This document shows positions 56,331 to 64,000 of a stretch of DNA of 64,000 nucleotides, one piece after another. The translations under genes and the position numbers were made by a program. The notes beneath the pieces are model-generated. The model worked only from the letters and a program-made list of their open reading frames with translations. It had not been told where the DNA came from and ran no database searches. The DNA lies in contig CACXUM010000013.1 of assembly GCA_902770835.1 (NCBI GenBank), positions 22,592 to 86,591 of the forward strand, in the 5' to 3' direction. Position 1 is the first letter of the stretch. The number at the start of each line of letters is the position of its first letter. This DNA comes from an uncultured Bacteroidia bacterium. GTDB lineage: Bacteria > Bacteroidota > Bacteroidia > Bacteroidales > F082.

Positions 56331-59156
56331 TCATTCTTCGGAGTCATCATCGTCCTTAATAATGTGCAAATCGCGTTGCGGGAACGGAATCGTTATGCCG
56401 TTGGCGTTCAGTGCGTTGTAGATGATTTCAGGGGCACGGTCGGAATAGGCTACGCGCTCGGCGGCCAAGACGTATTGCTTCACTATTATATCAACGCCAC
56501 TGTCGCCAAATGCTCCAAATACCACATAGATACCTTTCTTCGGCTCCACGACTTCACGCCCGTAAGCGTCTTTGGTGCGCATTACCTGCATGGCTTCAAC
56601 AAGGACTTCGCGCGCACGCTGCAAATCAGTTCCGTAGGCCACACTCACATGCAACTTGAGACATTCGTAAGAGTTGCTCTTGGTAAGGTTGGTGAAACTT
56701 TTGGCGAATAGTGCCGCGTTGAGGAAAGAGACGGTGACGCCGTCGTAGGTCTCAACTTGCGTGCTTTGGTAATTGATGTCAGTAACCGCGCCGCGCACAC
56801 CGTCGCACTCAATCCAGTCGCCCACCCTCAAGCGTCCGCCCATGAGTTGGATGCCGTAAACGAAGTTGTTGATGATGTCTTTCAGTGCAATACCGATACC
56901 AGCTGACAAACCGCCTGCGATAAGCCCCAGCGAACTGGTTGGGATGTTTAGGATGGCGATGAAGATGTAAATAAATACAAACCAAACAAATACAGTAATG
57001 AGGCTGTTGCCCAACGAAAGGTTGATTTCGTTGCTGCGGACGGTTTTCCGATTATATTTGCGGAGGAAACGATTGTATTGGGTCTGTTGCCAGATGGTAT
57101 GGATGGCCTTGTTCATGTAACGGAACACGAAAAACAGCCCCGCAAGGAACAACAGGTTATACAAAGACACCCGAAATCCGTCCGCACCGTCATGTTGAAT
57201 GAAAGGCTGCACGAAAATCTGGCGATACAAGTCGTTGAACTCGAAAATGTTCAATGCCCAGCGGATGCACAACGGGAACGATACCAACGCCAACAGCGGG
57301 ACAACCACATCCCGAATCAGGTCGTAGAACCATGTGGCCGAGAACAGCAGCTTGTCCTTAGCCGCACCTGATAAATAGGTAATTCGAGCCTTGTGGTCTT
57401 CCACCCGCTTTTCCAAATGACGCTCTTTGTACCAAAGCAGCAGGTGCCAAACGGTGACAATGGAAAGGATGGCCGTCAGCAGGAAATACCACCAAACCAA
57501 GATGATGAGAGCCAAGAAGATGTAACCAGCCCAACCAACGAACATGGCAACGGCGGTAATGCCCAATGAGAACCAACCAATAATGGCATCAGCCCGATCC
57601 GATTTCCTGCTTCGGCGCAGATTGGCAATCAACTGCCACACGGTCAAGATTAGCAAAAGGGGAGGGAAGATGAAATTCAGGAAGGCGTTGGGCAGGAAAA
57701 GCACCCGGCAACTGATGACGAAAAGTGCAGTGAAAACAATGGGCAGGTAGTATCGGATGCCGTTTTTGAGTTTGCTGGGTTCCAAGCGGATGAGTTGCGC
57801 TGTTGTAATGGCCATCAGCAGACAGATGAAAGTGTGCAGCAGGCTGATGGACTTGGCCGCCCTGTCGTCCTGCGTGGTTTCATAACTGAGGACAATAAAC
57901 AAGACACAGCCCACCAGAAGGGCAATGTAACGCTTTTGTTCTTTGGCTACTCGATTCAGTGGTTTCAGGAAGCGATAGACAAGAAGCATCAGCAATGCGG
58001 CAATGCCCCACAAGACGAAGAAGGATAAAATGTAAACCACCAACCAGAACAGCGTCGCCGAGTTGTTGAAGCGGCTGTCCTTGTTAATGCTGTCCGATTC
58101 ATCATAGGTTGACAGTTTTTGGAAAAAATTCGAAGTGAATCTCTCATCCATTGCGGTTTTGGCTTGTTGCCAGTAGAAAGTGGGATTTCTCAGGATTTGC
58201 ATCCAAGGAGTCTGACCCTCAACGAACACGCTTTTCTGGAGAATCTTGTAGTAATCTTGGGCATAGTCGTAAGATTCCTTCATGCGCAGCCAGGCTTCGA
58301 TGTAGTAGGTGCTGTCGGCCATGACCACCTCGCGTGTCTGGGCATAGATTCTCAGCAGTTGGGAAGCATAGAAAATGCACGAGTCGCGTTCCATCTGGCC
58401 TATTTCGCTCAGAATGAATGGCGAAGTGCTCCCCTCTATGGCCGTTGTGTCCTGCATCGCTGCAATCGAATCAACTATGGCTACCTCCTGTTCAGGCAGT
58501 TTTTCCTTTTTGAGGATTTCGCTGTGCGACTGAAGAGCTTCTACCGTATCAATAAAATAAGCAAGGCTGTCGAGAGCCAGCGAATCTCCTGCCGTCGTAT
58601 CCTGCGCAATGATAGCCATGATAAGATCCACTTGCTCATATAGTTTTTGCTCCAAAAGGCTTTCGTTGCGCTGTAAGTGGGCATCCAAAGAGTCGTTATG
58701 GTAGGCAAGGCTGTCGGGCACCAATTCCACTTCCTTCAACTCAGGTGGGAGACGGCGAAGCGATTCAATCAGTCGGGCATAGCGGTTGATTTCGATGTTC
58801 AACTTCGTCACGATGCGGTCGTAAGGCGTACGGTTCTTGTTGAAGTCTTCGTATTCCTGTGTCACCTTCTCCAATGCATAACTGATGTCGAAGGTGTAGT
58901 CCTGTTTTTGGGAATACAGCATCAGCGAGAGGTCGTTGCATTTCTTGGCAATATCCACCATCTTCTCGTGCTGCAATTCGTAATAATTCTTCAGCTCGGC
59001 TTGCGTCTCGGAAATTTGCTGGTAATCATAGCTCAGTTCCCGCCGCAGATTGGCTAATGTGGCATCCAAATCCATTCCCGTAAAAACGGCCAAGGCTGGC
59101 ACCGCAACGGCCAGCAATGCCACAAGAATGTAGACAACTTTGCGTTTTTTCATCAT
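56331..59156 (-). CDS. Large mechanosensitive channel of the MscS/MscK family
   Basis: 941 residues from ATG 59156 (ATG 59153 also possible). A signal or first helix (about 8-26), a long periplasmic helical domain (about 30-365, charged with many Leu/Glu heptads), about ten membrane segments (365-760), then the MscS core: pore helix LGLIAGGLSAGIGIALKDIINNF, beta domain GDWIECDGVRGAVTDINYQST, and a C-terminal alpha/beta vestibule ending in acidic residues. It opens under membrane tension to release solutes on hypo-osmotic shock. Confidence 0.93.
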   Translation of the reverse strand: MMKKRKVVYILVALLAVAVPALAVFTGMDLDATLANLRRELSYDYQQISETQAELKNYYELQHEKMVDIAKKCNDLSLMLYSQKQDYTFDISYALEKVTQEYEDFNKNRTPYDRIVTKLNIEINRYARLIESLRRLPPELKEVELVPDSLAYHNDSLDAHLQRNESLLEQKLYEQVDLIMAIIAQDTTAGDSLALDSLAYFIDTVEALQSHSEILKKEKLPEQEVAIVDSIAAMQDTTAIEGSTSPFILSEIGQMERDSCIFYASQLLRIYAQTREVVMADSTYYIEAWLRMKESYDYAQDYYKILQKSVFVEGQTPWMQILRNPTFYWQQAKTAMDERFTSNFFQKLSTYDESDSINKDSRFNNSATLFWLVVYILSFFVLWGIAALLMLLVYRFLKPLNRVAKEQKRYIALLVGCVLFIVLSYETTQDDRAAKSISLLHTFICLLMAITTAQLIRLEPSKLKNGIRYYLPIVFTALFVISCRVLFLPNAFLNFIFPPLLLILTVWQLIANLRRSRKSDRADAIIGWFSLGITAVAMFVGWAGYIFLALIILVWWYFLLTAILSIVTVWHLLLWYKERHLEKRVEDHKARITYLSGAAKDKLLFSATWFYDLIRDVVVPLLALVSFPLCIRWALNIFEFNDLYRQIFVQPFIQHDGADGFRVSLYNLLFLAGLFFVFRYMNKAIHTIWQQTQYNRFLRKYNRKTVRSNEINLSLGNSLITVFVWFVFIYIFIAILNIPTSSLGLIAGGLSAGIGIALKDIINNFVYGIQLMGGRLRVGDWIECDGVRGAVTDINYQSTQVETYDGVTVSFLNAALFAKSFTNLTKSNSYECLKLHVSVAYGTDLQRAREVLVEAMQVMRTKDAYGREVVEPKKGIYVVFGAFGDSGVDIIVKQYVLAAERVAYSDRAPEIIYNALNANGITIPFPQRDLHIIKDDDDSEE

Positions 59157-59323
59157 ATTCGTTCTTTCCTTTTGGTTTCCGACACAAAATAAGCCACAAG
59201 CCCGTAAGTGATGGTCGGTATAATATACCCGTTTTGGGAAAGTGCAAAAATATGGAATTAATGTGAAACATTGGGCAGCCTTTATGGGTGCAGATTAAGT
59301 TTTTGTTTAAATAGAAAATTTTC

Positions 59324-59380
59324 ACTATCTATTTTGTATTTTACAAAAAAGATAGTAATTTTGCATCGTAAATAGATAGT
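59324..59380 (+). promoter_or_regulatory. Promoter with operator-like repeats upstream of ATPase e
   Basis: TTTTG at 59332-59336, a 19-base spacer and TAATTTTG at 59356-59363 make a strong promoter. ACTATCTATTT (59324-59334) and AAATAGATAGT (59370-59380) are an 11-base perfect inverted repeat around it, and a third half-site AGATAGT (59350-59356) overlaps the -7 box. Confidence 0.7.
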
Positions 59381-59393
59381 AAAAGGAATCGTT

Positions 59394-60515
59394 ATGGAAA
59401 ACCCATTTGCACTTGTGCCATACGTGTCAAAAGACCTTTTTTGTGACCGTGAGCAAGAAACCAAAACCATTTTGGAATACCTTCTCAACGGCTCCAATGT
59501 GACCTTGATTTCGCCCCGACGCTACGGAAAAACAGGCTTGATTTACCGTGTTTTTGATGAAATAAAAGAGAAAAAAATCGATGTAAATACTTGCTATGCT
59601 GATATTTACGCCACTGAAAAAGTGGAGGATTTCATCAAGACGCTTTCGGAGGCTGTCATAACGACTTTGGACAGGAAAAAAGGAGTCAAAGCCTTTCTTC
59701 AATTTTTGGGTGGCCTGCGCCCGATGTTGAGTTATAATCCCCTGACGGGCAATCCCGAACTGACGATGACCTTCCTCTCCGACTACGAGAAGCGGCACAC
59801 TCTTGCATCCATCTTTGAGTTTCTTGAAAAATTGGACAAAAAGACCATTGTGGCCATTGATGAATTTCAGCAGGTGAGGCGATACGGCAACAACATGGAA
59901 GCCTTGCTGCGCTCCTACATACAGCCGTTGCGGAATGTGCAATTTGTCTTTTGTGGAAGCAAGAAACACCTTATGGCTGAGATGTTTACGGATGCCCGAA
60001 GCCCGTTTTACGAGAGTACGCGCTGCCTTTATCTTGAAAAGATTGACAGGGAAATCTATGCGGATTTTATCGTTAGGATGTTCGCAAAAGGAAAGAAAAA
60101 CATCACCGCCAAGGCGGTCGATTTCATCCTTGATTGGACCAAAGTACACACTTTTTACACGCAATCGCTTTGCAATCATGTGTTTCTGAAAAGTGGGAAA
60201 AATGTTGCTCTGCAAGATGCTTTGGCATCTGCCCATCAAATTCTCGTTGAAAACGAGCAGACATTTCTGCAATGGCGCGACCTGCTGACCCCGTTGCAAT
60301 GGAACTATCTGAAGGCTGTGGCCAAAGAGCAATCCGTTGACAAACCGTTTGCGACAGGATTTATCCAAAAATATAACATCGGCACCCCGGCCAATTCCAA
60401 CAGAATATTAGATGCGCTGATAGACAAGGAACTTATCTTGGCCACCTCAACTGAAGAAGGCGTTTCGTATAGCGTTTATAATGTGTTCCTTTCGCGTTGG
60501 TTGGAGGGGCAGTGA
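59394..60515 (+). CDS. Stand-alone AAA ATPase (COG1672-like), ATPase e
   Basis: 373 residues. Walker A SPRRYGKTG at 40-48 (Ser for the first Gly), Walker B VAIDEFQQV near 161, sensor VFCGSKKHLM near 188. The C-terminal 100 residues read as a winged HTH (LTPLQWNYLKAVAKEQ, SNRILDALIDKELI). Unlike the other lone ATPases here it shows no PD-(D/E)XK motif. Its promoter carries a private inverted repeat, suggesting autoregulation. No neighbour with linked function; the MscS gene is divergent. Confidence 0.85.
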   Translation: MENPFALVPYVSKDLFCDREQETKTILEYLLNGSNVTLISPRRYGKTGLIYRVFDEIKEKKIDVNTCYADIYATEKVEDFIKTLSEAVITTLDRKKGVKAFLQFLGGLRPMLSYNPLTGNPELTMTFLSDYEKRHTLASIFEFLEKLDKKTIVAIDEFQQVRRYGNNMEALLRSYIQPLRNVQFVFCGSKKHLMAEMFTDARSPFYESTRCLYLEKIDREIYADFIVRMFAKGKKNITAKAVDFILDWTKVHTFYTQSLCNHVFLKSGKNVALQDALASAHQILVENEQTFLQWRDLLTPLQWNYLKAVAKEQSVDKPFATGFIQKYNIGTPANSNRILDALIDKELILATSTEEGVSYSVYNVFLSRWLEGQ

Positions 60516-60545
60516 ACTTTTCTGTGTGATTTCAAAAGAATTGCC

Positions 60546-60553
60546 TATTTTTG
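60546..60553 (+). promoter_or_regulatory. -7 box (TATTTTTG) of the rbfA operon
   Basis: About 125 bases before rbfA, at the start of a long untranslated leader. Confidence 0.5.
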
Positions 60554-60564
60554 CACCCATTATA

Positions 60565-60645
60565 AAGCCCTGAAAGGGCGACCCTATGTTATCGGGAGAT
60601 TTTAATCCCCGCATTATCAGGCTGCCAAGGTGTGACAGCCCAAAA
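60565..60645. repeat. Dispersed-repeat-like sequence in the rbfA leader
   Basis: Contains the hairpin GCCCTGAAAGGGC (60567-60579) and an imperfect palindrome around CGGGAGATTTTAATCCCCG (60593-60611). It resembles the CCCTGAAAGGG repeats scattered in Bacteroidales intergenic regions. It could also be a folded leader. Confidence 0.45.
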
Positions 60646-60678
60646 TTGAGTAACTGCAAACTGTAAATTGATAAAGAG

Positions 60679-61023
60679 ATGGACGGCAAAAGATTAGAAA
60701 GAGTAAACAAACTGATACAAAAGGAATTAGGCGATATTTTCCAGAAGGAACTGAAGCCGAAAGTGCCGATGTTGATGATAACGGTGACCCATGTGAGGGT
60801 CACGTCTGACCTTGGCTATGCCAATGTGTATTTGAGCGTCTTTGGCGTGGACGACAAGAAAAAAGTGGTCGAGGAAGTGGGCCAAAACGGCAGAGCCATA
60901 CGTGGCTTGCTCGGCAACCGCATCCGTCACCAAATGCGCGTCGTGCCCGAACTGCGTTTCTTCGAGGACGACTCACTCGACTATATCGAAAACATCGACA
61001 ACCTGCTGCATCCCGAAAAGTGA
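60679..61023 (+). CDS. rbfA: Ribosome-binding factor A
   Basis: 114 residues, full length. KH-type fold with the RbfA features KRLERVNKLIQKELGDIF, ITVTHVRVTSDLGYANVYLSVFG and RHQMRVVPELRFFEDDSLDY. It helps 16S rRNA processing and late 30S assembly. The permease gene start overlaps its stop codon by four bases. Confidence 0.95.
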   Translation: MDGKRLERVNKLIQKELGDIFQKELKPKVPMLMITVTHVRVTSDLGYANVYLSVFGVDDKKKVVEEVGQNGRAIRGLLGNRIRHQMRVVPELRFFEDDSLDYIENIDNLLHPEK

Positions 61024-62246
61024 GACTGCCGCTGTTCATAGCAAACCGTTACCTCTTAGCCAAAAAGAGCCACAACCTCATCAATATCATTACATGGATT
61101 TCCATTTTGGGTATTAGTGTCGGCTCTTTTGCGCTTATCGTGGTATTGTCGGCATTCAATGGCTTGGAGAAGGTGATTTCCTCGATGAACAACCGCCTCA
61201 CGCCCGACTTGCAAATCGCCGCAGTGAAAGGCAAGACGATTGATTTGACGGCATTTCCTTTGGGACAACTCAAAGAAATCCAGGGTGTTGAGTTGGTGAT
61301 TCCCACGATTACCGAAGACGCACTTTTCCGCGCCAACGACAAACAACACATCGGGCAGGTGAAAGGTGTGGGGGTTGAATATCAAGACATTGCCCGACTG
61401 AACGAAATCATCTACGGCAATGACGGCCTGCAACTTGCCGACGAGGACGAGCATAGTTTCGCCGTTCCGGGCGCGGGCGTGGCGTGGTATCTCGGCATCA
61501 ATGCGTATAATCCATACGCGATGCTGCGCGTGTATGTGCCCAAGCGCGGCAACGCCTCCATGATGAGTCTCGAAAACAGTTTCAACTCCGACGTGCTGAA
61601 CGTGCGCAGCGTGTTCTCCACCGAGCAAGAACAAGACGAAAAATTAGTGCTCGTGCCTTTCGACTGGCTCTCCGAACTGCTTGAATACGAGAACAAAGCC
61701 TCAAATGTGGAGCTTTTCGTCGCCCAAAACGCCGATATTAACAAGGTGAAAAAAGAAGTGAAAGCTGCGATAGGGGAGGACTTCATCGTGAAAAACCAAC
61801 AAGAACAGCAAGAAACGCTTTACCGAATCATGCGTTCTGAGAAATGGGCAGTCTATGTCATACTCACTTTCATTCTGGTTTTGGCCACATTCAACGTGGT
61901 TGGCTCGCTTTCCATGCTGATGATCGACAAGCGCAAGGATACAGAAATCCTGAAATCCATGGGAGCCGACAAGCACTTGATTCAGCGCATTTTCCTCAAT
62001 GAAGGCCTGCTGATTTCGGTGGCGGGCGGCATCATCGGCTTGCTGTTGGGTATCATTTTGGTGCTGCTGCAACAGCAATTCGGTTTTGTGAAATTCGGTA
62101 CGGGCGGCAATTATGTCGTGGATGCCTATCCCGTGCTTTTGAAACTCAAGGACGTGTTGCTTATCTTCGCCACGATTTTGGCGGTGGGCTGCACCTCGGC
62201 CTTCCTCACGGTGCGCCATGCCATGCGGAAAGAGGTCAAAATTTAA
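61020..62246 (+). CDS. LolC/LolE-type ABC transporter permease (FtsX superfamily)
   Basis: 408 residues from GTG 61020 (GTGA overlap with rbfA). Four membrane segments: one at about 18-43 (ITWISILGISVGSFALIVVL), and three near the C-terminus (about 277-300, 325-350, 375-395), enclosing a periplasmic domain of about 230 residues. This is the MacB/LolC topology. The motif MLMIDKRKDTEILKSMGADKHLI is the coupling region for the ATPase subunit. It probably helps move lipoproteins out of the inner membrane. The rbfA-permease order is common in Bacteroidales. Confidence 0.92.
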   Translation: MRLPLFIANRYLLAKKSHNLINIITWISILGISVGSFALIVVLSAFNGLEKVISSMNNRLTPDLQIAAVKGKTIDLTAFPLGQLKEIQGVELVIPTITEDALFRANDKQHIGQVKGVGVEYQDIARLNEIIYGNDGLQLADEDEHSFAVPGAGVAWYLGINAYNPYAMLRVYVPKRGNASMMSLENSFNSDVLNVRSVFSTEQEQDEKLVLVPFDWLSELLEYENKASNVELFVAQNADINKVKKEVKAAIGEDFIVKNQQEQQETLYRIMRSEKWAVYVILTFILVLATFNVVGSLSMLMIDKRKDTEILKSMGADKHLIQRIFLNEGLLISVAGGIIGLLLGIILVLLQQQFGFVKFGTGGNYVVDAYPVLLKLKDVLLIFATILAVGCTSAFLTVRHAMRKEVKI

Positions 62247-62376
62247 GGTTTTGTCCGCCTAAAGAACTATATTTTTCTTCCACTCAAATTGTAAAACCTG
62301 TTTTTTGTCCGATTGATTTTCAGTTATTTATGATTTTTCTACGGAAAAATGCTTGTAAAAACCGAAAAGAAGGCTG

Positions 62377-62414
62377 TAATTTTGGCAATCGCCTTTTTCC
62401 TTGCGCTACCTTTG
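62377..62414 (+). promoter_or_regulatory. Two -7 boxes upstream of the TPR lipoprotein gene
   Basis: TAATTTTG at 62377-62384 (with TTG at 62353-62355, 21-base spacer) and TACCTTTG at 62407-62414. Both fit the consensus; the second lies 56 bases before ATG 62471. Confidence 0.45.
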
Positions 62415-62470
62415 CGCCAAAAATTGGTTTTATGCAACGAGCGAACACATTATTCCGTAATTTTGTCCCT

Positions 62471-64000
62471 ATGAAAATAAGTCATTTGATTTTTGGTAGT
62501 CTGTTGCTGGTCTTGGTTGCCTGCAACCCGTCACAACGCGAGGCGAAGCAGTTGCTCCGCCAAGCCGAATCTGTTTTGGAAACCTATCCTGAAAGTGCCT
62601 TGCATTTAATTGATAGTGCAATGCACATGGAAGTCTATTTCACCGAAGCCCAACGCATGGAGATGGCCTTGCTGCAAGGCCGCGCCATCTACGGCGACGA
62701 CCGCGATGCCACCGACCCTACTGCATCGAATGGTAACTTTTTGTTTGATAAGGTGATGAACCGCATCTACACCTCTCCCGACCTTGATGGTGCTCCTGCC
62801 TATTTCGCTCGAAAAGGCCAACCCAAAAAGGCTGCTTTGGCCGCACTTTACAAGGGTTACGACTTGCAGTCGATTTATGCCGATGGTTTGGCCTTGCAAT
62901 CTTTCGAAGAAGCCACAGACTATGCGCTTCGGGCGGGAGATAGCCTCACCGCTGCCCGCGCCTTTTTCCAGATGGGAAGGCATTTGCATTGGATGGACAG
63001 ATATGGAGAAGCCGCAGTCGCCTTGGATTCTGCCGACCGTTATTTTGGCAACCGTTTATATGAGAGGGCCTTCGTGCAGAACATGATGGGCGTAAACCAA
63101 TGTTTTTTGGAGGAGTTCACCGATGCTGCAATCCATTTGGCCAATTGTCTTGAATTTGCAGTCGAAAGTGGCAACAAAGAAGCCCAGTGGCGTGGTATGT
63201 TCAACCAAGGTATACTGGCTGGCGACAAGTTTTTTGACCAAAGAGATGCGGGCTTGCAGTATTTGCGGCTATTGGAGGCTGAAGCCACAGGGCTGAAATT
63301 GGCAACCAAGGCATACGGCATATACAAACTGTTTTTTAATCATAATGTTAGACACAAGATTAAGCCGATAGACGACGATTCGACCGCTTATTATAGCGGT
63401 GTTTGGGCGAGTGCGATGCAATTCGATAGAAAGTATAAACTGGGTGGCGCCGACGTGTTTTGCTTCTATGGTCGGCAACACGACCTGTATCCGGTTTTTT
63501 TGACCCACTGGATCACGGCTGACGTAACCGTATATGGAGATTCCTTTGGCGTACTCAAAAACTACCATCGTCAGCAGCAGCGAAACGATTATTTGGCTTT
63601 GCGTAATGCGATGGCTGAAAAGCACCTTCAAAAGCAACATAAAACCATGGTTTTCTGCATTGTGGCTATTTCGGCACTCCTGTTAATAATAGGTGCCTCG
63701 CTGTTTTGGCTGAAACGCAAGCCGAAAACGGAAATGGTTGAAACCCAGCCTGAAGCACCAAAGCCGGAAATCCAAGTGCCAGAATCTCCGCAGCCTAAGG
63801 AGAATCCTTTTGTGAAACAGGAACTTACGAACCGCTTGCGCCTGATTCTTGCCGCCGCCCGCATCGAGAAAAACGCCTACGACCCCAAAATGGAATGGAA
63901 ACCTTTGGTGCGGCAGGTGATGAACGGGAAGGAGACCGCATTTGAGAGTGCCGTGTCGGTCATCGAGGCGGCCTATCCGGGCTTGCAGGCGATGATTGCC
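62471..64000 (+). CDS. TPR-containing lipoprotein with C-terminal cytosolic domain (3' partial)
   Basis: The frame is open from ATG 62471 to the end of the window, 510 codons, and continues beyond. Lipobox Cys19 (LLVLVAC) but also a later membrane helix at about residues 393-416 (MVFCIVAISALLLIIGASLFWL), so the N-terminal part, full of TPR-like helices (AKQLLRQAESVLETYPESALHLIDSA, FEEATDYALRAGDSLTAARA), faces the periplasm and the C-terminus the cytosol. A proline-rich linker (VETQPEAPKPEIQVPESPQP) precedes a helical cytosolic region. This matches the Bacteroidetes family of TPR, transmembrane, HTH-type regulators, but the HTH part would be outside the window. Confidence 0.75.
   Translation, partial: MKISHLIFGSLLLVLVACNPSQREAKQLLRQAESVLETYPESALHLIDSAMHMEVYFTEAQRMEMALLQGRAIYGDDRDATDPTASNGNFLFDKVMNRIYTSPDLDGAPAYFARKGQPKKAALAALYKGYDLQSIYADGLALQSFEEATDYALRAGDSLTAARAFFQMGRHLHWMDRYGEAAVALDSADRYFGNRLYERAFVQNMMGVNQCFLEEFTDAAIHLANCLEFAVESGNKEAQWRGMFNQGILAGDKFFDQRDAGLQYLRLLEAEATGLKLATKAYGIYKLFFNHNVRHKIKPIDDDSTAYYSGVWASAMQFDRKYKLGGADVFCFYGRQHDLYPVFLTHWITADVTVYGDSFGVLKNYHRQQQRNDYLALRNAMAEKHLQKQHKTMVFCIVAISALLLIIGASLFWLKRKPKTEMVETQPEAPKPEIQVPESPQPKENPFVKQELTNRLRLILAAARIEKNAYDPKMEWKPLVRQVMNGKETAFESAVSVIEAAYPGLQAMIA

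Overview
The window looks like the chromosome of a Bacteroidales bacterium, probably an uncultured gut or rumen type. Four things point there: many upstream regions carry the Bacteroidetes -7 box TAnnTTTG and few genes have a Shine-Dalgarno sequence; two large secreted proteins and a C10 peptidase end in type IX secretion (T9SS) sorting domains; the ExbD pair sits behind a small membrane protein in the usual Bacteroidetes order; and the housekeeping neighbourhoods (mutS/TrmH, folK/dNK, AMP nucleosidase/holA, rbfA/LolC-like permease) are typical of that order. I could not compute base composition or run any search; all family calls come from reading motifs.

Layout. 1-2.6 kb: the end of an ExbB/ExbD energy-transduction operon followed by a von Willebrand A lipoprotein whose domain appears circularly permuted. 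2.7-10.2 kb: a GH16 hydrolase with a GH20-like tail, a folate gene, then three secreted cysteine peptidases in a row (one C10, two C1B). 10.3-15.9 kb: a YitT membrane protein, a lone ATPase, an ECF sigma/anti-sigma pair with a possible propeller target, a truncated second copy of the yitT 5' end, and a frameshifted dinD. 15.98-23.93 kb: an integrative element of about 7.95 kb in the 3' end of tRNA-Leu(TAA), bounded by 13-bp repeats of the tRNA end. It encodes a tyrosine integrase, an HTH protein, a RepA-like ATPase, a Toprim protein, a PD-(D/E)XK nuclease and several small unknown proteins, but no relaxase, capsid or portal. 23.9-24.2 kb: tRNA-Leu and two identical tRNA-Gly. 24.5-37.5 kb: a second ECF locus, a CPBP protease, a propeller protein, another lone ATPase, mutS, a SpoU methyltransferase, an OmpA protein, nucleotide/folate genes and sppA. 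37.7-44.6 kb: the most accessory-looking stretch, with two more lone ATPases around a tight WYL regulator / SMC-like ATPase / GIY-YIG nuclease operon. 44.6-64 kb: an ABC-F ATPase, a three-gene surface-protein operon (STN-barrel, beta-helix, FN3/choice-of-anchor, T9SS), AMP nucleosidase, a broken holA, dtd, a large MscS channel, a fifth lone ATPase, rbfA, a LolC-like permease and the start of a TPR lipoprotein.

Three observations stand out. First, five stand-alone ATPases (COG1373 / DUF4143 / DUF234 type) occur within about 49 kb, and each carries its own, different set of inverted or repeated sequences at its promoter; one (43028-44452) is flanked on both sides by direct repeats of about 115 bp made of paired hairpins, the downstream copy supplying its stop codon. 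Second, the WYL / SMC-like ATPase / GIY-YIG operon (39114-42582), with an operator-like palindrome over its promoter, looks like an anti-phage defence system and lies, with one of the ATPases, between two 40-bp direct repeats (37/40 identical). Third, the tRNA-Leu element has a replication module but no transfer or virion genes, together with oppositely oriented 9-nt repeat arrays and a probable small RNA at its end, which suggests a satellite-like way of life.
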